A DNA stretch of 24,029 nucleotides from NCBI GenBank assembly GCA_039922495.1, contig JBDTEO010000041.1, forward strand, positions 1 through 24,029, written 5' to 3'. The stretch comes from JALYYC01 sp039922495. Lineage in GTDB: Bacteria; Chloroflexota; Dormibacteria; CF-121. How positions within the stretch are numbered: the stretch's first letter is position 1; each line of letters opens with the position of its first letter. The translations under genes and the position numbers were made by a program. Positions 14,573 to 23,854 of the stretch are shown in pieces. Below the pieces are notes generated by a model. The model was not told where the DNA came from. It ran no database searches and was given only the letters and a program-made list of their open reading frames with translations.

Positions 14573-15631
14573 TCAAGCCTTGTCCACCTGTTTCAGCTCC
14601 GCCGCGGCCTCGGTGGAGATCTCGGCGGCTTTCGTCTCCTCCCGCTTCTCCTCGGGCACGTTGCGCATCAGCACCCAGCAGCGCGCATGCTGATCGGCGG
14701 CGACCTCGTCAAGCGGCGGCTCCTCGCGCTCGCAGCGCTCCACCTTGAAGCGGCAGCGGGGATGGAACTTGCAACCGGGAGGGAGCCGCATCAAGTCGGG
14801 CGGCAGGCCCTTGATGCTGACCAGCCGCTCGGCCCGGGCGACGTCGATCCGGGGCACCGAGCGCAGCAGCGACCAGGTGTAGGGATGCTGCGGGCTCTCG
14901 AAGATTTGCTCGACCGGCCCTTCCTCGACGATCCGGCCGCCGTACATGACGACCACCCGCTGGCACATGCTGGCGACGAGCGCCATGTTGTGCGTGATCA
15001 GGATGATGGCGGCGCCGACCTCGCGGTTGAGCGTCTTCAGTAGCTGAATGATCTGCGCCTGGACGGTCACGTCGAGCGCCGTGGTGGGCTCGTCCGCGAT
15101 CAGCAGCTCCGGCTCGTTGGACAGGCCCATGGCGATCATGGCGCGCTGGCGCATGCCGCCCGAAAACTGATGCGGGTAGTCCTTGACCCGCTGCTCCGCC
15201 GCTGGGATGCGGACCTGCTTGAGCAACGGAATGACGCGGCCCGCCGCCTCCTTGACGGAGAAGCGCTCGTGCGCGGTCATCGCCTCCTCGATCTGGGCGC
15301 CGACTTTGGTCACCGGGTTCATGGAGGTCATCGGGTCCTGGAAGATCATCGCGACATCGTTCCCGCGGTACTCCCGGACTTCTTCGTCGTCCATGGTCAC
15401 CACGTCGCGGTCCTTGAACATGATCTTCCCGGAGACGATCCGACCGGGGTCCGGGACCAGCCGGAGGATCGAGAAGGCGGTTATGGTCTTGCCCGATCCG
15501 GACTCGCCGACGATGGCAACCGTCTCCCCACGGTTGACATGGAAGCTGACCCCGTCCACCGCCCGGACGATCCCGCGCGACGTGAAGAACTGGGTTCTTA
15601 GGTCCTCTACTCGGAGAAGAGGAGGGGCCAC
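14573..15631 (-). CDS. oppD: Oligopeptide/dipeptide ABC transporter ATP-binding protein (OppD/DppD-like)
   Basis: 352 residues. Walker A GESGSGKTIT (about residue 41), Q-loop MIFQDPMTSMNPVTKV (OppD hallmark), signature FSGGMRQRAMIAMGL, Walker B ELLIADEPTTALD, switch His LITHNMALVA. The C-terminal extension GCKFHPRCRFKVERCEREEPPL has the conserved Cys cluster. A charged tail rich in Glu/Lys/Ala (about the last 25 residues) is unlike the family core. GTG start at 15631, 33 bases after the OppC stop; N terminus APPLLRVEDLRTQF as expected. Confidence 0.95.
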   Translation of the reverse strand: MAPPLLRVEDLRTQFFTSRGIVRAVDGVSFHVNRGETVAIVGESGSGKTITAFSILRLVPDPGRIVSGKIMFKDRDVVTMDDEEVREYRGNDVAMIFQDPMTSMNPVTKVGAQIEEAMTAHERFSVKEAAGRVIPLLKQVRIPAAEQRVKDYPHQFSGGMRQRAMIAMGLSNEPELLIADEPTTALDVTVQAQIIQLLKTLNREVGAAIILITHNMALVASMCQRVVVMYGGRIVEEGPVEQIFESPQHPYTWSLLRSVPRIDVARAERLVSIKGLPPDLMRLPPGCKFHPRCRFKVERCEREEPPLDEVAADQHARCWVLMRNVPEEKREETKAAEISTEAAAELKQVDKA

Positions 15632-15664
15632 GCCCTTATTTTCGCATTTGTGGCGCTGGGGGCA

Positions 15665-16570
15665 CTAGCGGCGCATCCGTGGGTCCAGCGCGTCGCGCAG
15701 GCCGTCACCGATGAAGCTGAACGACAACATGGTGATGGCGATGGCGACCGCCGGGATGAAGACCTGGTGCGGGTAGGAGAAGATCGCCTGGTAGCCATCC
15801 TGCAGCATGACGCCCCAGCTGGGCGTTGGCGGGCGGATCCCGACGCCCAGGTAGCTCAAGACTGCCTCGAGGAAGATGACCCGGGGGATGCCAAACGTCA
15901 GGCTGACGATGATCGGGCCCAGCGTGTTCGGGAGGAGGTGCTTGAGGATGATCTTCAGCGGTGAGCTGCCAGCCGCCCTGGCCCCCTCGACGTACTCCTT
16001 CTCCTTGATGGACAGCGTCTGACCCCGGATCAGGCGAGCCAGGTCAACCCAGCCGACGATGCCCAGCGCCAGGAACAGGGTGAGCAGGCTGGGCGGCAGG
16101 ACCGAGACCACGACCAGGAGGAAGAGCAGGTCGGGGAATGCGTACCAGACGTCGACGAACCGCATCAGCAGGTTGTCGATCTGGCCGCCGAAGTATCCGG
16201 CGACCAGGCCGAACGCCCCGCCGATCACCAGGTAGACCAGCTGGACCAGGATGCCGAGCGAGAGTGAGATCCGCGCGCCATACATCACCCGGCTCAGCAG
16301 ATCGCGACCGAGATAATCGGTCCCCAGCGGATCCTTGAGACTGAAGCTGGCATAGGAGTTTACGACGTCTTGCTCGAGCGGATCCTTGATGACGTGCAGA
16401 CCGACCAGGAGGGGCGCGATCAGCGCCATCAGGACGAGCAGCGCGATGATGATCAGCCCCAGGACCGCGATTGGATTGCGACGGAACCGCTGCCAGGCGT
16501 CCTTCCAGAGCCCGACCTGTTCGGGGTTTTCCCAATCGATCTGTTCGAGCGCGACGGCTGGAGCAGCCAT
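15665..16570 (-). CDS. oppC: Oligopeptide/dipeptide ABC transporter permease (OppC/DppC-like)
   Basis: 301 residues with six membrane helices. The N-terminal cytoplasmic stretch WKDAWQRFRRNPIAVLGL leads into helix 1. Family motifs: HPLGTD-like DPLGTDYLGRDLLSRVMYGARISL, the EAA loop EYVEGARAAGSSPLKIILKHLLPN, and the C-terminal GVGIRPPTPSWGVMLQDG. It forms the heteromeric channel with OppB. ATG at 16570 overlaps the OppB stop by one base (TAATG), which implies translational coupling. Confidence 0.95.
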   Translation of the reverse strand: MAAPAVALEQIDWENPEQVGLWKDAWQRFRRNPIAVLGLIIIALLVLMALIAPLLVGLHVIKDPLEQDVVNSYASFSLKDPLGTDYLGRDLLSRVMYGARISLSLGILVQLVYLVIGGAFGLVAGYFGGQIDNLLMRFVDVWYAFPDLLFLLVVVSVLPPSLLTLFLALGIVGWVDLARLIRGQTLSIKEKEYVEGARAAGSSPLKIILKHLLPNTLGPIIVSLTFGIPRVIFLEAVLSYLGVGIRPPTPSWGVMLQDGYQAIFSYPHQVFIPAVAIAITMLSFSFIGDGLRDALDPRMRR

Positions 16571-17589
16571 TAACTCAACCTCACCCGTGGGTCGATGACG
16601 ACATAGAGGAGATCAACGATTAGGTTCGCGATGGCGATGACGAGCGCGAAGAGGATGGTGCTCGCCAGGATCAGTGGGTAATCCCTGGATTGGACCGCCA
16701 CCACCACGGTGCGGCCGACCCCGGGGATGGCGAAGACCGACTCCACGATGACCGACCCGGTCACAAGGTAAGCAAAGGTGGGGCCGAGCGCGCTGACCAC
16801 GGGGATCAGCGAGTTTTTCAGGACGTGCTTCATCACGACCAGCCGTTCCTTGAGCCCCTTGGCCCAGGCGGTGCGGACATAATCTTGCCTCAGCACCTCG
16901 AGCGTGCTCGAACGGGTCAACCTGGCGATGAAGGCGATCGGCAGAATGGCGAGCGTGATCACCGGCAGGATCAGGTGGTCGTCGAGGCCAAACCCCCCGG
17001 TCGGGAGGAAAACGTTCCCGCCAGTAACACGGTAGGCGCCTACCGAGAACACGATGATCAGGAGGATCCCAATGATCAGGTTCGGCACCGACGCGCCGAA
17101 GGTGCTGAAGCCGACCGCCAGGAAATCAACCCAGGTGTTCTGACGCAGGGCAGCCACGATCCCGATCCCGATCCCGAACGGCACGATCAAGAGGAAAGCC
17201 AGGGCGCCATTGATCGCCGTGATCGGCCAGCTCTCCAGGATGATGCTCATCACCGTATGGTTTTGATACTGGTAGGAGAGGCCGAAGTCCATGTGCGTCA
17301 CGTTGAGCAGGTACTTGATGTACTGGACGGCCAGCGGCTGGTCGAGCCCGTACTTGCTGTTCAGGTTGGCGACCACGGGGGCGGATAGCTGCCGGCCGCC
17401 GGCCTTATCCCAGGGGCTGCCCGGCGCCAGGTGGGCAAGGAAAAAGGTGATGGTGATGACGAACAGCAGCACCGGGATCAGCCAGAGGATCCGCCGCGCG
17501 ATGTAGAAGCCGAGGCTTGCGCCCCGGCCCCTGGGGATCTTGATGGACAGCAGGGCGCCCCTTTTGGGGGCGCCCTTTGCTACTGCCAT
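16570..17589 (-). CDS. oppB: Oligopeptide/dipeptide ABC transporter permease (OppB/DppB-like)
   Basis: 339 residues with six membrane helices after a basic N-terminal tail of about 28 residues (KGAPKRGALLSIKIPRGRGA). Family features: ILWLIPVLLFVITITFFLAHLAPGSP, GLDQPLAVQYIKYL, EAA loop DYVRTAWAKGLKERLVVMKHVLKNSLIPV, and FAIPGVGRTVVVAVQSRDYPLI. ATG at 17589, 11 bases after the substrate-binding protein's stop, without an obvious ribosome-binding site. Confidence 0.95.
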   Translation of the reverse strand: MAVAKGAPKRGALLSIKIPRGRGASLGFYIARRILWLIPVLLFVITITFFLAHLAPGSPWDKAGGRQLSAPVVANLNSKYGLDQPLAVQYIKYLLNVTHMDFGLSYQYQNHTVMSIILESWPITAINGALAFLLIVPFGIGIGIVAALRQNTWVDFLAVGFSTFGASVPNLIIGILLIIVFSVGAYRVTGGNVFLPTGGFGLDDHLILPVITLAILPIAFIARLTRSSTLEVLRQDYVRTAWAKGLKERLVVMKHVLKNSLIPVVSALGPTFAYLVTGSVIVESVFAIPGVGRTVVVAVQSRDYPLILASTILFALVIAIANLIVDLLYVVIDPRVRLS

Positions 17590-17600
17590 GTCAGGTCAGC

Positions 17601-19298
17601 CTAGTGGTTGGCGATGTAGACCGTGTTGAGGAAAAAGTCGCCAGGAACATAGAGACTGTCATCCATCGGCGTGTTCTTGATGCCCTGAACGTAGGGCTTG
17701 ATCAACACCCAGGATGTGCGCTGGTAGAGGAACGTCACCCAGAACTGGTTGGTCATCAGCGTGCCAGCCTGGTTGTACTTGGCGATGCGGTCGGAATCCT
17801 TGGTGGACTGGTCTGCCTCCTGGACGAGCTTGTCGTAGTTCGGGTCATTCGGGCAGCCCCAGTTGAGGCCATGGCATGCGTTGGTCGTGTTGATGTCATA
17901 CCAGTCCTGCGGGTCGGGGTAGTCGGCGCCCCAGCCGTCCGGACCGTAGATGTCGAACTGCGCCTTCCTGATCCTCGAGGTGACGGTCTTGCTGTCGATC
18001 ACGTCGATGGTCCAGTTGAGGCCCAGGTTGGTCTTGATCTGCCCGGTGATGTACTCGGCCAGCTGCTTGTTGGTGGTCGTGTTGCGGGCGAGGTAGTGGA
18101 CGCCGTTGGCCACGGCCGCGCTGACGCCGGACGCCTGCAGGGCGGCCTTGGCGGCCGCCGGGTCGTACTTCTGGACGTCGGCCAGGCCAGGCTGGTAGCC
18201 ATTCATCCCCTTGGGAATGAAGGTGGTCACGGGAGCGTACTGGTTCTTGGCGACGTTGGTGGCCAATGACTGGCGGTCGATCGCGTGCGAGACCGCCTCG
18301 CGGAACTTGAGATTGTCGAACGGTGCCTTGTGCAGGTTCGGTGTCAGCCAGAAGGTGTTGAGCGAGGGGTTCTTGTGCAGCTCCTTGCTCAGCTTCGGAT
18401 CGTTCTGCACCAGGTCGGCGTTGGCCAGCGGCACGCTCTGCGCGTCCAGCTCGCCGGTCTGGTACTTGCTGAATGCCTGGTTGGCGTCCTCGATGAAGTA
18501 GACGATGACCTTTTGCAGGTGAGGCTGGTCTCCCCAATAGTTGGTATTTGGGACCAGCGTGATGTGGTCCTTCGGCACCTGCTCCGAGATCTTGAACATG
18601 CCGTTGCCGATCACCTGCGAGGGGACGGTTGCCCACTTGTCCGAACCGTACTTGTCGACGATGTCCTTGCGGATGGGCGCGCCGACCCAGAGGGTGGCAA
18701 TCCACTTGAAGTAGCCGGCCGGCTGCTGCAGCTTGACGACAAATGTGTGATCGTCCGGCGCGGAAAGCCCGAGCTGCTGGACGAATGCGGTCGAGGCCGC
18801 GTCATTCTTGGGGTCGATCTTGCTGTAGTCCTGGCCTCCGGCCACGGTGCCGTCGAAGAACGGGTCGACGTATCCGGCAGCAAGCCGCGGATCGAGGATA
18901 CGCTGCCAGCCGTAGACGAAGTCCTGGGCCTTCAGGGCCACCCCATCGCTCCATTTCGCGTTCTGGCGAATATGGAAGGTGTAGGTCAACCCATCCGATG
19001 ACACGTCGTACGAGGACGCGGCGGCGGGCTGAACGTCGCTCAGGTCCTGCTTCGGCCTGAGCAGCGATTCGAACACGTTCCGGCCGATGATCCCCTCGTA
19101 GTCGTAGCTCTGCTGCCCAGGGTCAAGGCTGTTCGGCTCCGTGCCGCTGTTGACCCGGTAGATTTGCTTGTCGGACGAGGCCATGTTGGTGTTGCCGTTG
19201 TTGGTGGTCGCGGTGCCGCAAGCGGCCGCCACCAGGGCAACGCCAGCCATCACGGTGGCCAGCCGTGACCACTTCAACTTACCGGTAGATCCATCCAT
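17601..19298 (-). CDS. oppA: Peptide ABC transporter substrate-binding lipoprotein (family 5, OppA-like)
   Basis: 565 residues. Lipoprotein signal: basic start, hydrophobic helix, lipobox LVAAAC with the lipid Cys near residue 27, then an Asn/Thr-rich linker. Family 5 features: EPNSLDPGQQSYDYEGIIGRNVFESLL, LTYTFHIRQNAKWSDGVALKAQDFVYGWQRILDP, FREAVSHAIDRQSLATNV, and GPDGWGADYPDPQDWYDIN near the C terminus. It captures oligopeptides (or another family ligand such as glycosides or nickel complexes; not decidable here) outside the membrane and delivers them to OppBC. The ATG 19298 follows a GGGAGG ribosome-binding site 12 bases upstream. First gene of the operon. Confidence 0.95.
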   Translation of the reverse strand: MDGSTGKLKWSRLATVMAGVALVAAACGTATTNNGNTNMASSDKQIYRVNSGTEPNSLDPGQQSYDYEGIIGRNVFESLLRPKQDLSDVQPAAASSYDVSSDGLTYTFHIRQNAKWSDGVALKAQDFVYGWQRILDPRLAAGYVDPFFDGTVAGGQDYSKIDPKNDAASTAFVQQLGLSAPDDHTFVVKLQQPAGYFKWIATLWVGAPIRKDIVDKYGSDKWATVPSQVIGNGMFKISEQVPKDHITLVPNTNYWGDQPHLQKVIVYFIEDANQAFSKYQTGELDAQSVPLANADLVQNDPKLSKELHKNPSLNTFWLTPNLHKAPFDNLKFREAVSHAIDRQSLATNVAKNQYAPVTTFIPKGMNGYQPGLADVQKYDPAAAKAALQASGVSAAVANGVHYLARNTTTNKQLAEYITGQIKTNLGLNWTIDVIDSKTVTSRIRKAQFDIYGPDGWGADYPDPQDWYDINTTNACHGLNWGCPNDPNYDKLVQEADQSTKDSDRIAKYNQAGTLMTNQFWVTFLYQRTSWVLIKPYVQGIKNTPMDDSLYVPGDFFLNTVYIANH

Positions 19299-19374
19299 AG
19301 ATGTGAATTACCTCCCTTCACAGTCGATGATGAGTCGGGGTCCAGGCGAGCGTCGGTCGCATCGAATTGACGTA

Positions 19375-19404
19375 ATCATGCGGCACCGGATAGCGGTTCG
19401 TAAA
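19375..19404 (-). promoter_or_regulatory. Possible promoter of the oligopeptide transporter operon
   Basis: On the minus strand TTTACG (19404-19399), 18 bases, CATGAT (19380-19375): each matches four of six consensus positions. The resulting leader would be about 70 bases and contains the GGGAGG site. It lies in the 163-base gap after the GH57-glycogen synthase gene, a gap that is noticeably richer in A/T. Confidence 0.3.
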
Positions 19405-19461
19405 GCAAAAGCGCCGATTATTAACCTCTATTAGACGGATTAGGCTGGATTTCAGGTCGCG

Positions 19462-22400
19462 CTACCACCGGTGGGGGCTTCCGGCGGGACCCGCGTAGGC
19501 CGTGGCCTCGGTATGCTGCGCAATCGCAGCCCGGTACAGATCGACGTATTGCTGGGCCGATGCCGCCCAGCTGACATCGGTGCCCATCGCATTCGCCTGC
19601 AGCTGCCGCCAGAGCGCCGGCTGCCGAAACGTTTCCAGGGCGCGGACCACCTGGGCGTAGAGATCCCAGTGGTCGTAGGCCGTGAAGGTGAAGCCGTTCC
19701 CGGTGCAGGCGACCGGATCCCAGTCGTCGACGGTATCGGCGAGGCCGCCGGTGGCACGCACCACCGGAATCGTGCCGTACCGCAGGCTGATCAGCTGCCC
19801 AAGGCCGCACGGCTCGAAGCGTGACGGCATCAGGAAGAGGTCGGCGCCGGCGTAAATCCGCTGGGCGAGTACCGGCCGGAATCCGATCGTGGTCGAGGCT
19901 TTCCCCGGGTTGTCCCGGGCGAGCGCTCGAAACAGCTCTTCGTAGCGACCATCGCCGGTCCCGAGGACCACGAACTGCAACGGCAGGCGCATCAGGCCCC
20001 AGAGGATGTTGGCGATCAGGTCGAGGCCCTTCTGGTCGTACAGCCGCGAGATCAGCGCGACCACGGGCTTGGAGGGGTCCTCGGGCAGGCCGAGCTCGCG
20101 CTGCAGCGCCAGCTTGTTGTCCACCTTGCGCTCGATGCCGTCCAGGTCATAGCGCGCCTGGATCACAGGGTCCGTTTTTGGATCGAAGACCTCGACGTCA
20201 ATCCCGTTGCGAATGCCGCGCAGCTTGCCCATAAAGTGCCGCAGCAACGGGTCCATGCCTTCGCCGAATTCTGGCGTCAGGATTTCCTGCGCGTACCGCT
20301 GGCTCACGGTATTGACGGCGTCGCTGAAGTGCACGCCCCGCCCGAGAAGATTGACGACGTCATCGAGGCCCGGCGCGCCGGCCTTGATCAATCCCCACTG
20401 GTCCAGGCCGGCGAGGTGCAGGGTGCCGTAGCCGGATGTTCCCTGGAAGGCCAGGTTGTGGATGGTCAGGGCGGTCGCGACCGACGCATAGAACGGGTCC
20501 TCGGCGTAGAGGCGAGCCAGTATGTTGGGGATGACCGCCGTGTGCCAGTCGTTGACGTGGATCACATCCGGTTTGAAGTCGAGGGGACGCAACAGCTCGA
20601 GCGCCGCGCGGCTAAAGTAGACGAACCGGGCATCGTCGTCCCAGAACCCGTACATCCCTTCCCGCCCGAAGAACTGCGGGTTGTCGACCAGGTACAGCGG
20701 GATGTCGGCGCCGATCCGGCCCTCGTAGATGTTGGCCGGCACCGGTTGATGCGCCAGGGGAACCGGCAGGCCGGTCACGACCTTGCGCAGCCCGAATTTC
20801 TCGATATCGATCGTCCCGTAGCGCGGCATCGCCACCCGCACGTCGTGGCCGAGGGCGCGCAACGCCTTGGGCAGCGCCCCGGCGACATCGGCTAGGCCGC
20901 CCACTTTCGCGAACGGCGCGACTTCAGCGGAGACCAGCAGGATCTTGAGCGGGCCGGATCGGACGGTGGCGTCCAGCTCCGGGGTCACCATGATCGAGCC
21001 GCTCGGCGGCAGGTGCTCGACCGGACGTCCCTGCGCGTCGCACACCAGCGCCACCATGTGCAGGCTCGCGCGCCGGCTGGCCTGCAGCGCGTCCAGCGGG
21101 ACGGCGAACGCCAGGCGACGGCCCGCTTGCGCCGCAGCGGGCCAGCTGCCGACCGCCTGGGTCGGGGCGTCTGTCTGGACCAGGTCGAGCACAAGGGTCG
21201 AACCGGAGCGGCGCGCCTGCAGGACGCGGGAGGGGTGGAATCCGTTGCCCGCCGATCCACCGGCATTCGCGAACAGCAGGCGGAGCGCCAGGTCACCGTC
21301 CTCGGTCAGGTCGAAGCGTAAATAGAGGTTGGCGTCGTCGTGACCGAACCAGATCCGGCGAACGGCGCCCCGGGGAGGATGCATCGCCCCGAAGAGGGCG
21401 GTCACGTCGACATAGCCCCCGGCGTCCCACTCGTTGTCCTCCCGGACGCCGGTAAGTCGAGGCGTGATCTTCCGCTCCGGCCGCTTCCACGCCGCGCCCT
21501 GGCCCTCCCGCAGGATGGGATGGAACAGCGCAGCCGGTGGGCTCTGCCCCAGGGCCACATAGATGTTGCGCAGGTGTAAACGGAAGAGGTTGTCCCAGAT
21601 CAGGTCCATGCCCGAGTCGTGTGATCGGCCGAACCACCAGAACCAATCGCTCCCCTCGGCGATCAGGACTTCGCGCCGCGCCCGCTCGATGTCGACCTCC
21701 GGGCCCGGGGTCCGCTCCGCGTCGGCGACGGCGAGCCGGGCGGCCGCCAGGAGATCCCAGGCCGCGTTGTGCTCCGGGTCCCCGACCCAGGTCGCCAGCG
21801 CGCCGTCGATCCACGATCCCGCCTGCATGCCACGCACCGAGGATCGGGTCGAAAAGCTGTCGAGAAATTCGGACACGGTAGTGGTCTTCAGCTCGGGCTC
21901 CGTGCTCAGCCGCCCGTAGAGGGCGGACAGGAACGGGTTGCCATTCGCCTCATAGGAATCCCAGCAGTTCTCGCCGTCCAGGGCGATCACCACCAGCAAC
22001 GGGGAGTCGCCATCCTGCCGCCGGCCGATAGCGCGGAGCCGCTCGATGAGATCCGAGGCGGCCTCCGCTGCGGTCTGGTTCTGGTAGTCGAATCCGATCA
22101 GGTTGGAGAGCCGGGCATCGCGGAAGACCAGGTCGAGCGAGGTCTGGCCACGCGACAGCCGGTACGGTCGGTAAAGCATCTCGGGATGCATCACCGTCCC
22201 CTCGCCATCGCGATGGATGGAGCCAAGCGCTCGACTGAGGAGTCCCTCATCGGACACGGCCCACTCGAGTCCGGCATCACCGATCAGGGAAAGAGCCGCG
22301 TCGCTGATCGCCGCCTCAGGCGGCCAGACGCCGCGCGGCCGCCGGCCGAATCGACGGGTGTGCGACGCAACGCCGAGCCGGAGCTGCTCCGCCGCATCCC

Positions 22401-23139
22401 CGGGATAGGCGAAGCCCCGATCCGGCAGCGGCATCTCTGGCACCGCCGCCCGGGCACTCGCGACATCGACCAGGAGTGGCAGGATCGGATGGTAGAAGGG
22501 CGTCGTGATCAGCTCAGCCTGGCCGCGGTCCGCAACCTCCTGGTACTTGGGCAGGACCCGCTGCAGCAGGTCCATCTGGGCGGCGATCACCGCGGCCTTG
22601 TCCTCCTCCGCGAAAAGGCGGCCCTTGACGACCAATTCCTTGATCTCGGGCCGGGCGTCGATCACCTCGGGGCCGAGCCAGGCCAGGTTGAACCAGGCCT
22701 GGAGGTCACGCAGCTCCGCATCGGAAAAGAGGTGCGCGAGCTCACCCGGGTCGCGGCTGAACGACTGCTCGCGCTTGCGCACCAGCTCCAGGTAGCGTGG
22801 GTACTGCCGGACGCGCCGGATCTGGCTCGACTCCGTCATCCAGCGTGTGACGAAGGCGCGCTCCTCGCCGGTCAGCTCGGTGACCGGCCGTTGCGACAGC
22901 TCCAGGTAGACGTCATTCACCGGTCCATCGACGTAGTCCTGGATCTGCTCCACCAGCGACGGCACCAGGTTAAAGGTCAGCTTGATCTCGGGGTATTGGT
23001 CCAGCAGGGCCGGCATCTTGTAGTAGTCCTTGGCGCAGCGGAGCCGAACCCAGGGCAAGAGGAAGGTGTTGGTGAGGTCGTCCTTGTAATAGGGCTGGTG
23101 CATGTGCCACACTAGGGCGACATGCAGGGGGGGCGCCAC
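19462..23139 (-). CDS. Fusion of GH57 glycoside hydrolase and glycogen synthase (GT5)
   Basis: 1225 residues in one uninterrupted frame. N-terminal GH57 part (1 to ~590): HMHQPYYKDDLTNTF, ELITTPFYHPILPLL, GVWPPEAAIS (Glu275, likely nucleophile), ALDGENCWDSYEANGNPFL (Asp388, likely acid/base), then GSDWFWWFGRSHDSGMDLIW, as in amylopullulanase-type GH57. A beta-rich linker (~600-725; IWFGHDDANLYLRFDLTEDGDLALRL) resembles a DOMON/carbohydrate-binding module. GT5 part (~730-1210): LLVSAEVAPFAKVGGLADVAG (Lys745, ADP-glucose phosphate binding), DVIHVNDWHTAVIPN, LTIHNLAFQG, ISRLYDQKGLDL, SRFEPCGLGQ (Glu1109). It would extend alpha-1,4-glucan while a tethered domain cleaves or transfers it. GTG start with TAGAAT eight bases upstream and no ribosome-binding site. 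Confidence 0.94.
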   Translation of the reverse strand: MAPPLHVALVWHMHQPYYKDDLTNTFLLPWVRLRCAKDYYKMPALLDQYPEIKLTFNLVPSLVEQIQDYVDGPVNDVYLELSQRPVTELTGEERAFVTRWMTESSQIRRVRQYPRYLELVRKREQSFSRDPGELAHLFSDAELRDLQAWFNLAWLGPEVIDARPEIKELVVKGRLFAEEDKAAVIAAQMDLLQRVLPKYQEVADRGQAELITTPFYHPILPLLVDVASARAAVPEMPLPDRGFAYPGDAAEQLRLGVASHTRRFGRRPRGVWPPEAAISDAALSLIGDAGLEWAVSDEGLLSRALGSIHRDGEGTVMHPEMLYRPYRLSRGQTSLDLVFRDARLSNLIGFDYQNQTAAEAASDLIERLRAIGRRQDGDSPLLVVIALDGENCWDSYEANGNPFLSALYGRLSTEPELKTTTVSEFLDSFSTRSSVRGMQAGSWIDGALATWVGDPEHNAAWDLLAAARLAVADAERTPGPEVDIERARREVLIAEGSDWFWWFGRSHDSGMDLIWDNLFRLHLRNIYVALGQSPPAALFHPILREGQGAAWKRPERKITPRLTGVREDNEWDAGGYVDVTALFGAMHPPRGAVRRIWFGHDDANLYLRFDLTEDGDLALRLLFANAGGSAGNGFHPSRVLQARRSGSTLVLDLVQTDAPTQAVGSWPAAAQAGRRLAFAVPLDALQASRRASLHMVALVCDAQGRPVEHLPPSGSIMVTPELDATVRSGPLKILLVSAEVAPFAKVGGLADVAGALPKALRALGHDVRVAMPRYGTIDIEKFGLRKVVTGLPVPLAHQPVPANIYEGRIGADIPLYLVDNPQFFGREGMYGFWDDDARFVYFSRAALELLRPLDFKPDVIHVNDWHTAVIPNILARLYAEDPFYASVATALTIHNLAFQGTSGYGTLHLAGLDQWGLIKAGAPGLDDVVNLLGRGVHFSDAVNTVSQRYAQEILTPEFGEGMDPLLRHFMGKLRGIRNGIDVEVFDPKTDPVIQARYDLDGIERKVDNKLALQRELGLPEDPSKPVVALISRLYDQKGLDLIANILWGLMRLPLQFVVLGTGDGRYEELFRALARDNPGKASTTIGFRPVLAQRIYAGADLFLMPSRFEPCGLGQLISLRYGTIPVVRATGGLADTVDDWDPVACTGNGFTFTAYDHWDLYAQVVRALETFRQPALWRQLQANAMGTDVSWAASAQQYVDLYRAAIAQHTEATAYAGPAGSPHRW

Positions 23140-23147
23140 GGGCCGAA

Positions 23148-23153
23148 ATTCTA
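23148..23153 (-). promoter_or_regulatory. -10 element for the GH57-glycogen synthase gene (leaderless type)
   Basis: TAGAAT on the minus strand, in the 26-base gap after the upstream gene, eight bases before the GTG start. No ribosome-binding site lies between. The -35 region falls in the upstream gene's 3' end and is weak. Confidence 0.45.
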
Positions 23154-23165
23154 CAAGGCGCTCGG

Positions 23166-23813
23166 CTAGCCGGCCAGGCGGGCACGTTCCGGCGTCGAGG
23201 CACCGTAGACGTAGCGCAGGCGAGGCGAGTACTCGACCGTGATCCGGTCTCCCGGGCTGAGACGATCGAAGGTGTTGCGGCTTACCCGGAAGGATTCGGC
23301 CCAGAGGCCTTTCGCCATGCCGCCGCGGTCGCCGGCCTGCAGCGCGATGCGATAGCTGCGTCCAAAGAGCCCAATGTCGCGACGCATCCCGACCACCATG
23401 CCGACCATCGATGACCGGCGGGCCGTCAGGTCGAGGCCGGCGCGAGCCAGCACCGTGAGCCCCAGGGGCAGCATGATGCTCGAGACGGCCATGGTGAAGA
23501 TCATCAGGGAGGTGAGGGGCGAGCTCACCGGTTGGGTGACGCTGGCCGCCAGCCGGGGGGCGACCGCCGCGATCGCGGCCGCGCTGAGGGCCATCGACGC
23601 AACGCCGCCCAGCGCCGCGAGGCGCGGCGACTCACCGCGGCTGATTGACCACAGATGCCACTTCACGCGGGGTCGCATCGGCCGGCCATCGGGGCCAACC
23701 GCGATCAGCAGGTGACCCCAGGGAAACGAGCCCCCGGCAAGCCGCAACAGGAGTAGCGATCCCAGCGCCACGGCCACCAGGGATAGGTCGATGACGGCAG
23801 GCATAGGAGGCAC
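23166..23813 (-). CDS. Membrane protein of unknown function
   Basis: 215 residues from GTG 23813; ATG 23804, three codons later, is an alternative. Three hydrophobic segments (about residues 7-26, 60-88 and 97-125) are followed by a soluble basic C-terminal domain (~130-215) reading RRDIGLFGRSYRIALQAG...ESFRVSRNTFDRLSPGDRITVEYSPRLRYVYGA. The latter looks like a small beta-domain of the kind seen at the end of bacterial membrane proteins with a DUF3592-like layout, but I do not recognise a named family. It lies 26 bases upstream of the GH57-glycogen synthase gene in the same direction, and may be co-transcribed. Confidence 0.8.
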   Translation of the reverse strand: MPPMPAVIDLSLVAVALGSLLLLRLAGGSFPWGHLLIAVGPDGRPMRPRVKWHLWSISRGESPRLAALGGVASMALSAAAIAAVAPRLAASVTQPVSSPLTSLMIFTMAVSSIMLPLGLTVLARAGLDLTARRSSMVGMVVGMRRDIGLFGRSYRIALQAGDRGGMAKGLWAESFRVSRNTFDRLSPGDRITVEYSPRLRYVYGASTPERARLAG

Positions 23814-23854
23814 CCCAGGTGTATAACCGGAGTCGCCGGGTGACCTTGCAGGCG

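Noticed and set aside
21769..23115. Long open frame on the + strand (448 codons)
   Set aside because: Antisense shadow of the GH57 domain, rich in Arg, His and Gln with no family-like motifs; the minus-strand frame has clear catalytic motifs.
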